Assembly: GCA_039583875.1 (NCBI GenBank)
Contig: CM077147.1
Location: forward strand, 114,820,440 to 114,884,439
Direction: 5' to 3'
DNA length: 64,000 bases
Source of the DNA: Platanthera guangdongensis
Taxonomy: Eukaryota > Streptophyta > Magnoliopsida > Asparagales > Orchidaceae
The first letter of the stretch is position 1; every line of letters begins with the position of its first letter. Shown one piece after another: positions 34,201 to 45,201 of this stretch. Below the pieces are notes generated by a model. That model saw nothing but the letters and a program-made list of their open reading frames with translations, was not told where the DNA came from and made no database searches. Both the position numbers and the translations under genes were made by a program.

Positions 34201-34503
34201 GGTGTCTCGCGGGTGCGGCGATTGAAAAATCTAAGCCTGAGGTACCTAGGGCCGTTTGAGGTTCTGGAGCGGGTTGGTGAAGCAGCCTATCGTTTGAAGC
34301 TTTCGGTGGAGCTTAGTGGTTTACATGATGTATTCCATATTTCAGCGCTACGGAAGGCGGTACAAGATCCTTCGCAAGTGATCGCTGTTGATCAAGTGCC
34401 GGTGGATAGTGGGTTGATGACAAAAGTCAAGCCCGTGCGGATTGAGGACTCAGAGGTCAAGCGGCTATGCAATAAAGAGATCAGGATGGCCAAGGTCCGA
34501 TGA
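31217..34503 (+). pseudogene. Gy2 protease-RT-RNase H-integrase (pol)
   Basis: One reading frame over 3.3 kb with no frameshift and five nonsense codons: TGA 32086, TAA 32614, TGA 34012, TAG 34192, TGA 34501. In order: protease [15 protein letters not shown] from [14 protein letters not shown] through [25 protein letters not shown] and the intact catalytic FIDDILVYS; RNase H with YSDASGSGLG and TNHKSLKYL; integrase zinc finger with HH present but CQTY where CxxC is expected; integrase core with SMDF, IVSDRDWRF and QTDGQTERVNRT, so the Asp, Asp, Glu triad is kept. Downstream, FHISALRKAV and KVKPVRIED lead into the chromodomain. By family it makes the enzymes for copying and inserting the element. 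Confidence 0.92.
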
Positions 34504-34595
34504 GACAATTGCGATCGAGAGGAGCTCTCTTGGCAGCGAGAGCAGACTATGCTTGACGAGTATCCGGAGTTGTTCCGCTCAGGTACAATCTAATT
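34430..34595 (+). pseudogene. Gy2 chromodomain-like C-terminus
   Basis: KPVRIEDSEVKRLCNKEIRMAKVR, then TGA 34501 where chromodomains have Trp, then DNCDREELSWQRE. After a frameshift it ends DEYPELFRSG near 34583. This order matches the C-terminal chromodomain of plant chromoviruses, which targets insertion to particular chromatin. The lineage is inferred from this tail and the long LTRs. Confidence 0.6.
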
Positions 34596-34639
34596 TTGTA
34601 CATGTCTTTCCTTTATATAATTTCGTGGACGAAATTCTT

Positions 34640-34655
34640 TTAAGAGGGGGAGAGT
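34640..34655 (+). promoter_or_regulatory. Gy2 polypurine tract
   Basis: taagagggggagagt immediately before the 3' LTR start; plus-strand primer by family. Confidence 0.8.
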
Positions 34656-36839
34656 TGAAACGCCCCAAAACTCAAAAGAGCGACGGGGGACGTTTTGGGC
34701 CAAATTTGGAATCTAGCAGGGGGCACACGGCCTGGGACACAGGCGTGTCCCAGGGCGTGTCAGGCTTAAGTCGACAACTTGGCCGCGAAGTCGACGAATT
34801 TCACTCGACGAAGTATCGAGACAGGGCACACGGCCTGAGACACGGGCGTGTCTCCGACCGTGTCGAGCCCGTGTTGACGATCGGCCCGGCGAGTCGAAGA
34901 ATTTCGCTCGACGAAGTGTCGAGACAAGGCACACGGCCTAGGACACGGGCGTTTCCAAGGCCGTGTCGGGTGGTAGATGAACTTCACTCGACGAAGTGTC
35001 GAGACCGTGAACACGGTCTGGAGCCCAGGCATGTTCGAGTGGACACGGGTTAGGACACGGCCGTGTCCAAGAACCCGTGTGAGTCTTGGGTTGTTTTCGG
35101 GCTGTATCGATAGAGGCACACGGCCGACCACATGGCCGTGTCAATTGGAACACGGGCGTGTCAGGTTGAACACGGGTATGTCTGATGCCCGTGTGCTGTT
35201 CCAGGCGCGTCGATTTTGACGGTGAATGGGGGACATGGCCCTGGACCCGGGCATGTGCCAGGCCGTGTTCGGCACAGGTCTGACTTTTCAGGCCCGAATC
35301 AAGGCCATTCGTTTCTTTGATTTGGGATCCGACGGTTGGGGGTTGCTCCTACTGGGATATACCCGGGATTGGGCCTTTTAAACCCTCACTTTTACTTGAG
35401 TGGTTCTCTTTCTAAGTCAAGAGAGAGGTGAGAGCAAAGTAGGAAGAAGAAGCTAGATCCGTCCATTGGAGGAGCTTCGAAGATCCAAATTGCGAGCCGA
35501 CTCCGGATCTACGGAGGCAAAGAGAGTGCAGTGCTTTTCATTCGCTTACATTTCCATGACGCCAAAGAAGAATGCTAGGGTAACGATTCTCTTCTTGAGC
35601 ATATGAAGATCTCCTTCTTTGCATAGGAATTCCGCTCTCGCGAGTTTGCGGTGAGTTGGAGACGTTCCTTCTGGTAGATATGTAAAGTCCACGTTGTGTA
35701 GAGTCCGTAAATGAGAACGGACATAGGCATGATGTGTGAAGCCTACCTGGATATGTTGGTCAGGATCGGTGATGTTGCATTGCATAAATGCTGGAGAAGA
35801 CTCCGTGCGATTGTTTTGTTTTTCGGGTTTTCTACGTGGTAGATTGCAACAGGGAGCCTTGGGGATTAACCCAAAGGTGCACCCGAAAAACTGGGCGGAT
35901 GCGTGATCTTGCCAACTTGGTGGCCTGAGAGCCAACTTGAACATAACCAGGTTATGTGATTTTGTGATGGAAACGGGACTCAGGAGAAGTTTGACCTGCG
36001 TATATGTTTTTAATTAACGTTGTGATGTGAGCACGGGTTAGATGGAACCGTACACGTTCTATGTCGTTCGGTTAAAGAGACCTAAGTTTACGTGGCACTT
36101 GCCGTTAGCATAGATGAGGGTCTTCGACGGTCTATGGTTTTAAATACCATGACCCATACCGGGAAGACAAATTGCTCATTATTTGGCCGTCCAAAGGGAT
36201 GGTGGTGAGTCAGCAGACTTAGACTGTGATCACCGAGAATGTGCGCTGAGACCACGGGGTGTGTGGTCGTGTGAGCCTACGCCTGTGATGAAATGTATAA
36301 TTATACACTGCTTGATTATGCTAATAAGTGCAGGGAAGGAGCATCGCCGCCCCGAGTTGGGGCGGGATCGTTATAATTTGGTCAGCATTGCTGACCGTTG
36401 CTTTTGTTGGACACCGTGCGGTGGTTTGTTGCTTGCAGGCGCTGCTGGACCAAGCGGTCAATAGCGGGCTAAATCCCAAATTGCGAAGCCGGACATCGAA
36501 TGCCTAATTGGAGTGTTTACTGCTTTTATTCATGTATGACCGGCCTGCGTGCCGTGGTTTGTAAATCATGTATTATTAAGTAAACGATTTTGTAAGGCCT
36601 TAAGGCCAGTACTTGTGTATGTACTACATTCCTATTTAGTATATTAGTGGACATTCGTTCTCTTTTTGCTGGGTTCTTAATTGCAACGTATAAATTGCTT
36701 CCGCTAGAATGCTCTGTGTAGGACGTTGGATTAGTTGGATGGTTTCCATGAGTAGCCACCCGGTCTGTTTGTGGTATGTGGTGTCGGGCCCCAACCGGAC
36801 CTACTGCTATATGCTATGAGACGGATATGGGGTGTTATA
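34656..36839 (+). repeat. Gy2 3' LTR
   Basis: Starts tgaaacgcccc, ends gtgttata; same length as the 5' LTR, with scattered substitutions mostly at CG sites. Palindromic array at 34710-35280. Confidence 0.92.
34710..35280. repeat. Gy2 3' LTR palindromic array
   Basis: Same word order as 27640-28210, without change in overall length. Confidence 0.9.
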
Positions 36840-37030
36840 GTACGTCTACTTGTATCAAAGCAAGTTGTAGTCAACAACTACAGGTGGTCCCCACTGCTTC
36901 AAAGTGTTGTTATTCGGCAAAAGATAAAAAGGGACAAGAAGGAGTTAAGAACTTTAACTTTTAGGGTCTTATATACTTTAAAAAGTGGCGGCTGAACTTC
37001 ATCTTCCTCACCATTATTGCAAAGCTTGAG
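36840..37030 (+). repeat. 3' LTR of coding-less copia, remainder
   Basis: Follows the gtacg duplication. By position it would be the R/U5 part after the TATA at 27547. The right end is not defined, because the 5' LTR copy is truncated here and no matching duplication was found. Confidence 0.4.
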
Positions 37031-38760
37031 GTTGTAGTATGGATACCGGGCGGTTTGGTGACCGGGAAATCTAGTGGTTTCTCTCTCGCGGCTTGAGAGC
37101 CTAGTGGTCTGGCGGCTTCTCTCCAGCGGCTTGGTAGCCGGGTTGTCTAGCATTCTCCTCCATTGCAGTATAGAGTCCGGGCGGTCTAGATATTGACTCT
37201 GATGGTTTGGAGACAGGGCACGCTAGCCGCTTCTCTCCAACACTTCTTGTTATGGTCATGCGGTTAGCCTTCTCGACTAACCATGCGACCTGTGCGCTCT
37301 GGTTTTGTCAAGCCACTAGTCACCATAAATGTAGTTAGTCCTACATTGCTTATTTGTAATCTCTCTCTTCTCCTCCATTCTATAAAAGGGAGTCTATACT
37401 TTTGTAAAAGATATAATTTTTGTTCTTTTAATTTCCAAAACTTTTGTTCTTTTAATTTTTATTTTCTCTTTTTATGCATTTCTGTCATATTCTAGGAGTA
37501 GATTTGTAATCGTTTTAATTGTTAGATAACTTTGTTTTTCTTATTTTTTCTTGTGTGTGCGTGTGTATGAGTTAGATTTTATAGTTTTTATTCAAGTAGA
37601 GTGTGTGTATTTTTATTTATGTAGAGTTTCTGCATTTCATTCAAGTAGAGTGTGTGAGTGTGTGTGTGTGCATCTATTTCCTCCTACACATTTGTGTAGG
37701 ACTCACTTTAATTTCCTGCCTACTCATTTGAGTAGGACTCGCAATTTCCTGCCTACTCGTTTAAGTAGCACTTGTATTTTCAGCTTTAATTTCCCACCTA
37801 CTCGTTTGAGTAGGACTTGTCATTTCCTGCCTACTCTTTAGAGTAGGACTCGTAATTTTTTGCTTTAATTTCCCACCTACTCATTTGAGTAGGACTTGTC
37901 ATTTCCCGCCTACTCGTTTGAGTAGGACTTGTCATTTCCTACCAACTCATTTGAGTCAGACTTGCAATTTCCCACCTACTCGATTGAGTAGGACTTGCTA
38001 TTTTTTCGCTCTCATTTCCCACGTACTCGTTTGAGTAGTACTTGCACTTTACTGCTTTCATTTTCAGCTTTCATTTACTGCTTTCTTTTACTGCTTTCAT
38101 ATCCTGTCTACTCGTTTTAGCAGGACTCGCACTTTTCAATTATGCAATTTTCTTTTCACAAGACGTCCCCATTCCGTTGAGTGGCTAACCACTCTTAGCC
38201 CTCAGTATCAAAGAGCATTGGGATGGATAAAATCGCTTTAAATAATTAAAGGTCCTCTTTTTCTCGTTAATTAAATTACTTAAGATTTGCCCCGGGATTA
38301 CGACGCGTGGAATCACATATCGATGTGTGGGCTCTATTTCCGTAGTCCATACGCTAGCTATACTAGAGGCCGTGCGTATGGACCGATCACCCCTGGGTAA
38401 AGGGAGTTATGCATGAACCCTCGAGAGAGGAGGCGGGTAATTCTACTAGATTTAGTTCCCCACCTAATAGCGGGTTTCTTAGCTTAATGCAGGCATTAAG
38501 AGGAATCCTTCGCCAGACAAGAGCCCGGTCGAATATCCTTAGTGTTTAGGTGAGAGATACGTGATCTCATGTTTGTGGAACCTACATGGCCAAGTTTCCG
38601 CCTTAATTAATTTGAAATTTAGGATCTCTATTTATTAAAAGTTTATTTTTGGTTCAAATTCAATTTGTTACAATTGCGCTATTTCTTCATCGACTCCTTT
38701 TTAATGTTTATTTTCTTTTTTCATACATATAAATAACAACCAGACAAGTTATCTTCGGTA
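37031..38760 (+). mobile_element. Possibly Athila-like gypsy LTR, right copy
   Basis: Inverted match to 1-1091 and 22096-22180. U3-like start with CCGGGCGGT words (37050-37230), TATA box tataaaagg at 37381, then the hairpin array, the conserved ggatctc stretch and a degenerate primer-site-like gttacaattgcgc at 38667-38679. Positions 38680-38760 would be internal leader. The start position is approximate and the lineage is inference. Confidence 0.45.
37715..38135. repeat. CCTACTCGTTTGAGTAGG hairpin array, right copy
   Basis: About ten copies of the inverted word with aggacttgtcatttcc spacers; the reverse strand of the 627-985 array, with more units. Confidence 0.87.
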
Positions 38761-38989
38761 AAATAATAGTTCCCTTCATGGAAGATTAGAAATAATCAAC
38801 CCATCCCCAAGAACAATATGATCCCGATATTCTTCACCGGAATATCCCATAATACACGTGATAGGTGCACTTTCCTCCTTTTGTTAAAACTCAGTTTCAA
38901 CCCTTTTCTATATCCAAATAATAAATCTGTGTGCCCCGTCTTCCTAAATATATACACCACTTTTCTAAATAAATCACCCTGGGGCGCCG
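38761..38989. other. Unassigned segment
   Basis: About 230 bp that matches nothing else in the window by eye. Short frames on both strands (38796-39095 minus, 38818-39165 plus) have no recognisable motif. Confidence 0.4.
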
Positions 38990-39600
38990 CATGTTTTAAA
39001 CAACCAATTTTTGGAGTTTTAACCATCACTCCTCCACGACCATCACCTCGGCCTGCTCTTCCAAAACTTCTTATACTACCCCCACCTGGGCGCAAAGCTC
39101 TTACTCCTCAACCTCTATCTCCTCTACTCACCGACCATCCTCCTGCCTGCAATGGCCCCAACTAAGCGCGGAGCTCTTACTCCTCTACCACCATCTCCTC
39201 TACTCCCCCACCATCCTCCTCCATCCTTCTCTCCATCTCCTCTACTCCCTCTTGCTAGGAGATGGTGTTGAAATCCATGACAGAGCACTCCCTTGCCACC
39301 TTGGGGTCTCTATAAACACAAACTTGAATGCCTTCAGCGTTGAACTTCAGGCACTAATGGAAGGACGAGGGTACGCAGTAGAAGGCGCTTATTTGGGGCA
39401 TATAAAGATCACATTATAACTGCTAGGGGCATCAATAATGACGAACCTACAGTTTTTGTTTTGCCCACCTAGAGTGATATGAAGTCCCACTAGACCTTCC
39501 ACCCCTACCTTTCCCTATTAAATCTGAACAGAGTCCCATCAGAGGCCAACAACCTCCTGGCCTACACCTTCATCATGTTGAACGCCTTCTTGAAGACGAC
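38990..39600 (-). pseudogene. Tat2 pol fragment (linker and end of protease)
   Basis: On the minus strand this gives KKAFNMM and AR(R)LLASDGTLF, matching KKAFNEI and ARRVLVADGPLF of the Tat1 protease at 3540-3600. Further down it becomes the C/T-rich (plus strand) counterpart of the Tat1 purine minisatellite. Several stops. It is separated from the rest of the protease (46362-46478) by the three-LTR element. Confidence 0.65.
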
Positions 39601-40754
39601 TGCAAGTGAGGGGATAGATCTTATTTTACTCTAGTTAAATATATATATTATATAAAAGAGTGAGCACAACATAAAAATAAAGAAAGAGAGCAAGCAACAC
39701 AGAAGACACAATGATTATAGTGGTTCACAAAATCTGGGTACATCCACTCTTCTACCACCCTGGTAGGAATCCACTACAGATTTTGATCAGGTGACTGCCA
39801 CCAATGAGATTTTGATCAGGTGCTCAAAAACCAACCCAAGTCTTTTGATCAGGAGACTTGCAACCAAGGAATAACTTTTGAAGGGAGTTAAAGAACACTT
39901 TCTACAGTGGGGGTGAGAGAGTGATGGTGTCTTTTATATCTCAAATACAACTGAGAAGACTTAGTGGATCTTGATGATGTCAAATCTCCCCTTGAGATGT
40001 AGATTTGTTCATGTAGAATGGAAGCTTTGTAGGGTGTAGGCCTTCAAAGTGATGTTGCTCTTTAGAAGCTTCTTGGACTGATTTTAAGTAGTTGTCCCTT
40101 GGAAGCCTAAAGCAAATGATGAAGAATTCTGTGTGTATGTTGTTCTTCACTAATTCACTGATTTATTGTTGTTTCTCTTTCTTCTCTCTTACTTCTTCTT
40201 CATCTACTGCCTGTACTGCATAAAATATCTCTATATATTGTCTGAACATAATTCAAAGATTTGAATTTACTTTGACTGCAATGGCTAAAACATTCTCGAG
40301 AATGGTAATTGCTTTGGGAATCAATTAGAGTTAAATCCAAATTTAATCCATAATTAATGCAGCCTCTAAACGGCTATATTCATAGGAATATATAACATTA
40401 AATCTGATAGTTATAATCTCCTTTAATTAAGCCTTAATTAATTCTGCCAGCTGTAAATAATTCTGTCTGAATACTACAAAGAAATTGTCAAACTGAATTT
40501 TAAAGCTTTCTTCAAACTGTGCTCGGAGTTCATTGATCTCAGCTCGGAGTTCGTTGAACTGAGCTCAGAGTTCGTTGAACTGATCTCGGAGAATTTCTTT
40601 GGGCTGAATTTCTGAACTTCAAATCTGAACTTCTCTTGAATTTTTCTGAAGGAGCAAACCTGGAAACAAACTTATGACCCATGACTATACATTTTAGGTC
40701 AATCTAATCATCCTAATAGTGATCCTTGCCCAACTTAGAACTAGGGTTCCAACA
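39601..40754 (-). repeat. Three-LTR element, LTR A (terminal 3')
   Basis: Minus strand starts tgttggaacc and ends cacttgca. GAGTTCGTTGAACTGAG words at 40515-40590; TATA-like caatatatag at 40240-40231. Confidence 0.9.
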
Positions 40755-41249
40755 ATTGCATCCTATTTGGGTGAGGACACTATTTACACAAAAATAAATA
40801 AAATGCAAAGAAAAATAATCTGTCTGATTTATAAAAAAAATTTCAGCAGATGTACAAGGCTGCTTTGTGAAATAAAATAAATTAAAAATTCTAGTACTTC
40901 AACCTCTTAAGCAATTTCCCATTTATAAAATAAACAATCTCCCCCTATACAGCCACTGATGTATCTTCTGTATTGGCTGATAGTATAGCTTTTGATTATT
41001 ATCAAAAACCACTACTCCTTTATGGTAAGATAGGTCTTTTACTGCAAAGACCGGTTAGGAGTTTTGGACCCAGATTACCTTAGGTCTCGGTTCCTTTTTT
41101 TTATAATAATTAGAAATAAAAGAACATCCGGGTTGGTTTTTATGACCAAGTGGGTGATATTTCCTCGGAGGGAGTATCCACTCAGTAAAAGGATTTGTAA
41201 AGTTTTGAGTTTGATTATAATTCTGAAAATAATAAAATTTTCTGGTTTG

Positions 41250-41515
41250 AAATTTTGAGTTCGACGAATTAAAGTACTTTCGTCGAACTGAGTTCGACGA
41301 ATGATAGTAGTTTCGTCGATCTATGCTCAGAGAATAATAAAAATTGTTTTCTCTATTCCACTTTTGTCGACCTTTGTTCGACGAGTCATATTTATTTCAT
41401 CGAGCATAGATTACGGACCAGTTAAGATCAAAATCTTTGTTTATAGTTCGTCGAGCTTTGTTCGACGAACGGTTTTGTTTTCGTCGAGCTTTGTTCGACG
41501 AATTTTTTTGAACAA
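41250..41515. repeat. TTCGACGAA hairpin array in interior A
   Basis: Six or more words. 41279-41301 is a perfect 10-bp stem with a 3-base loop. The homologous array in interior B is at 44070-44315. Confidence 0.87.
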
Positions 41516-41539
41516 AAATTTTCTAAATATTTTTAGTTC

Positions 41540-42311
41540 GATTTGGTAAAACTTCAGTTTTTTTATCTATGTCCTCTAACTTTGTTTTTCCTTCAATCGA
41601 TTCTAAATGACTTATTTATTCAAGAACATTCTTTAAATCTTCTTTTAGTTTTATATTTTCAGAAGATACATTATTTATATTCTCTCTGAGAAGTTTTATT
41701 TCCTTCTCAGATCGAATCAATTATTCACACAATAATTTAAAATCATTTTTAAATCCTTTTGATGAAAGATCAAGGGTAGAGATTAACTGACCTTCTTCTG
41801 ATTCGCATTCTGATTCTTCATCAGAGTCCAGTTCTTCATCAGGGATACTGCAGGAGGCATTTATTACCATTAGGCAAAATTCTCTTCCTTTAGACTCTTC
41901 TTCATCTTCAGTTGTACAGGATGAAGCTTTAGAGTCACTCCAGGTTTCAGCTTTAAGGTTTCTTTCTTTAGCTGATCCAACAACCATTGTTGTGAGGGAG
42001 TCCCACATATCTTTTGCTGATGAACATTCAACAATTTCCTGAAAAATGTCATCAGACATTGATTGTGCAAGAATATTCATTACTTGTGCATCAGCAATCA
42101 TTAGCCTTTTATGGGCATCTGTCCAATGAGATGATGGAACAACATTGATGCTTGTTGTTTCCACTGATTGATAAGGACCTGTCAAAATGGAATTAAAAAT
42201 ATTTTCATCAATTGAGTTCATATAAAGCATAATCCTTACCTTCCATAGTGCAAACTTATCTAGATTACACATATGAGGTATGGTGCTTGAAAACTCTTCA
42301 TTTTATACCAT
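41540..42311 (-). pseudogene. Shortened gag, interior A
   Basis: Minus strand from ATG 42311. The third codon is TAA where copy B has CAA; after it the frame is open to 41721: CNLDKFALWKVRIMLYMNSIDENIFNSIL, SSHWTDAHKRLMIADAQVMNILAQSMSDD, CSSAKDMWDSL. This is the copia UBN2-type Gag N-terminus. It jumps after AKERN to an acidic serine-rich stretch, so the middle of Gag and the zinc knuckle are missing. Past a stop at 41721 a coiled-coil segment continues (SEKEIKLLRENINNVSSENIKLKEDL). The same deletion is present in interior B. Confidence 0.8.
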
Positions 42312-42386
42312 AATAAACTCTTAAGAAATATATGATCTATCAGATCATTTTGGTTCAGGTGTTAGCCTGTACAACTAAGAAAACCT

Positions 42387-42398
42387 GCTCTGATACCA
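42387..42398 (-). promoter_or_regulatory. Primer-binding site, interior A
   Basis: Minus strand TGGTATCAGAGC, two bases after the end of LTR B. Confidence 0.88.
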
Positions 42399-42400
42399 AT

Positions 42401-43554
42401 TGAAAGTGAGGGGATAGATCTTATTTTACTCTAGTTAAATATATATGTTATATAAAAGAGTGAGCATAGCACAAAAATAAAGAAAGAGACCAAGCAACAC
42501 AGAAGACACAAGGATTATAGTGGTTCCCCAAATCTGGGTACATCCACTCTTCTACCACACTGGTAGGAATCAACTACAGGTTTTGATCAGGTGACTACCA
42601 CCAATGAGCTTTTGATCAGGTGCTCAAAAACCAACCCAAGCCTTTTGATCAGGAGACTTGCAACTAAGGAATATCTTTTGAACGGAGTTAAAGAACCATT
42701 TTTACAGTGGGGGTGAGAGAGTGATGGTGTCTTCTCTATCTCAAATATAACTGAGAAGACTTAATGGATCTTGATGTTGTCAAAGCTCCCCCTAAGATGT
42801 AGATTTGTTCAGGAAGAATGGAAGCTTTGCAGGGTTTAGGCTTTCAAAGTGATGTTGCTCTTCAAAAGCTTCTTGGACTGATTTTGTGTAGTTGTCCCTT
42901 GGAAGCCTGAAGCAAATGATGAAGAATTCTGTGTGTATATTGTTCTTCACTAATTCACTGATTTGTTGTTGTTTCTCTTTCTTCTCTCTTACTGCTTATT
43001 CATCTACTGCCTGTACTACATAAAATATCTGTATATATTGTCTGAACATAAGTCAAACATTTGAATTTACTTTGACTGCATTGTCTAAAACATTCTCGAG
43101 AATGGTAATTGCTTTGGGAATCAATTAGCATTAAATCCTGATTTAATCCTTAATTAATGCAGCCTCCAAACGTCTATATTCGTAAGAATATATAACATTA
43201 AATCTGATAGCTATAATCTCCTTTAATTAAGCCTTAATTAATTCTGCCAACTGTAAATAATTCTGTTTGAATACTGCAAAGAAATTATCAAACTGAATTT
43301 TAAAGCTTTCTTCAAACTGGGCTCGAAGTTCGGTGATCTCAGCACGGAGTTCGTTGAACTGAGCTCAGAGTTCGTTGAACTGAGCTCGGAGAATTTCTTT
43401 GGGCTGAATTTCTGAACTTCAAATCTGAATTTCTCTTAAAGTTTTCTGAAGGAGCAAACCTGGAAACAAACTTATGACCCATGATTATACATTTTGGGTC
43501 AATCTAATCATCCTAATAGTGATCCTTGCCCAACTCAGAACTAGATTTCCAATA
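42401..43554 (-). repeat. Three-LTR element, LTR B (middle)
   Basis: Same length as LTR A. Its minus-strand start reads tattgg where the outer copies begin tgttgg/tgttcg, preceded by the polypurine tract of interior B. Confidence 0.9.
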
Positions 43555-44069
43555 ATCTCCCCCTATTTGGGTGAGGACACTATTTACACAAAAACAAATA
43601 AAATGCAAAGCAAAATAATCTGTCTGATCTATAAAAAAAATTTCAGCATATATACAAGGGTGCTTTGAGAAATAAAATAAATAAAAAAAATCTACTACTG
43701 CAACCTCTTAAGCAATTTCCCATTTATAAAATAAACAATCTCCCCCTATACAGCCACTGATGTATCCTCTGTATTGGCTGAGACTATAGCTTTTGATTAT
43801 TATCTATAACACTGCTCCTTTATGGTAAGATAGGTCTTTTGCTGCAAAGAGAGGTTAGGAGTTCTGGACCCAGATTAACTAGAGTCCTATTTCCTTTTTT
43901 TTATAATAATTAGACATAAAAGAATATTCAGGGTAATTTTTATAACCAAGTGGATGATATTTCCTAGGAGGGAATATCCACTCTGTAAAAGGATTTGTAG
44001 AGTTTTAAGTTTGATTATAATTCTGAAAAGAATAAAATTTTCTTGTTTGAAATTTTGAGTTCGACGAAT

Positions 44070-44315
44070 TAAATTACTTTCGTCGAATTGAGTTCGATGA
44101 ATGATAGTAGTTTCGTCGATCTCTACTCAGAGAATAATAAAAATTGTTTTCTCTGTTCCACTTTCGTCGACCTCTGTTCGACGAATCATATTTATTTTGT
44201 CGAGCATAGATTCTGGACCAGTTAATATCGAAATCTTTGTTCATAGTTCGCCGAGCTTTGTTCGACGAACGGTGTTGTTTTCGTCGAGCTTTGTTCGACG
44301 AATTTTTTTGAACAA
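44070..44315. repeat. TTCGACGAA hairpin array in interior B
   Basis: Homologous to 41250-41515 with point changes. Confidence 0.87.
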
Positions 44316-44339
44316 AAATTTTCTGAAGATTTTTAGTTT

Positions 44340-45112
44340 GATTTGGTAAAACTTTAGTTATTTTATCTACGTCCTCTAACTTTTCTTTTTCATTTAATTG
44401 ATTCTAAATGACTTATTTGTTCAAGAGCATTCTTTAAATCTTCTTTGAGTTTTATATTTTCAGAAGATACATTATTTATATTCTCTCTGAGAAGTTTTAT
44501 TTCCTTCTCAGATCGAATCAAATATTCACACAATAATTTAAAATCAGTTTTAAATCCTTTTGATGAAAGATTAAGGGTAGAGATTACCTGATCTTCTTCT
44601 GATTCACATTCAGATTCTTCATCAGAGTCTGATTCTTTATCAAGGTTACTGCAGGAGTCATTTATTGCAATTAGGCAAAATTCTCTTCCTCTAGACTCTT
44701 CTTCATCTTCACTTGTACATGATGAAGCTTCAGAGTCACTCCAGATTTAACCTTTAAGGTTTCTTTCTTTAGCTGCTCCAACAACCATTGATGTGAAGAA
44801 GTCCCACATATCTTTTGCTGATGAAAATTCAGTAATTTCCTGAAAAGTATCATCAGACATTGATTGTGCAAGAATGTTCATTACTTGTGCATCAGCAATC
44901 TTTAGACTTTTTTGGGCATCTGTCCATTGAGATGATGGAACAACATTGATGCTTGTTATTTCCACTAATTGTTAAGGATCTGTCAATATGGAATTGAAAA
45001 TATTCTCATCAATGGAGTTCATGTATAGCCTAATCCTTGCCTTCCATAGTGCAAGCTTATCTAGATTGCACATAGGAGGTCTGGTGCTTGAAAACTCTTC
45101 AATTTGTGCCAT
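44340..45112 (-). pseudogene. Shortened gag, interior B
   Basis: Starts at ATG 45112 (MAQIEEFSSTRPPMCNLDK), the better-preserved start of the two copies. Stops occur at a TAA after ILTDP and near 44747. It has the same internal deletion as interior A, the same acidic segment DSDEESECESEEDQ and a longer uninterrupted coiled coil (EKEIKLLRENINN to LEQISHLES). The shared deletion shows the element was gag-only before the tandem formed. Confidence 0.8.
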
Positions 45113-45187
45113 AATAAACTCTTAAGAAATATAAGATCTATTAGATCATTTTGGTTCAGGTGTTAGCCTGTACAACTAAGAAAACCT

Positions 45188-45199
45188 GCTCTAATACCA
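45188..45199 (-). promoter_or_regulatory. Primer-binding site, interior B
   Basis: Minus strand TGGTATTAGAGC, one transition away from the site in interior A. Confidence 0.8.
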
Positions 45200-45201
45200 A
45201 T

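Larger units (their letters stand above)
27587..36839 (+). mobile_element. Gy2: full-length chromovirus-type Ty3/gypsy element
   Basis: Two LTRs of exactly 2184 bp (27587-29770 and 34656-36839), flanked by gtaca / gtacg. Primer site TGGTATCAGAC at 29774. gag with zinc knuckle, protease, RT, RNase H, integrase and a chromodomain-like tail in gypsy order. The long LTR and tail suggest the Tekay/Del group of chromoviruses. It is nested in the 3' LTR of the coding-less copia. Confidence 0.93.

Noticed and set aside
37551..37841. 96-residue plus-strand frame with repeated FLPTRLSRTC-like words
   Set aside because: Translation of the CCTACTC hairpin array in an LTR.
37715..38135. CRISPR-like pattern of short palindromic repeats with spacers
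   Set aside because: Repeats are degenerate, spacers are themselves similar, and the array lies in a plant retroelement LTR with an inverted relative at 627-985.
41301..44349. Conserved 82-residue plus-strand frames at 41301 and 44101
   Set aside because: Antisense to the interiors of the three-LTR element and made of TTCGACGAA words; similarity reflects the duplicated interior.
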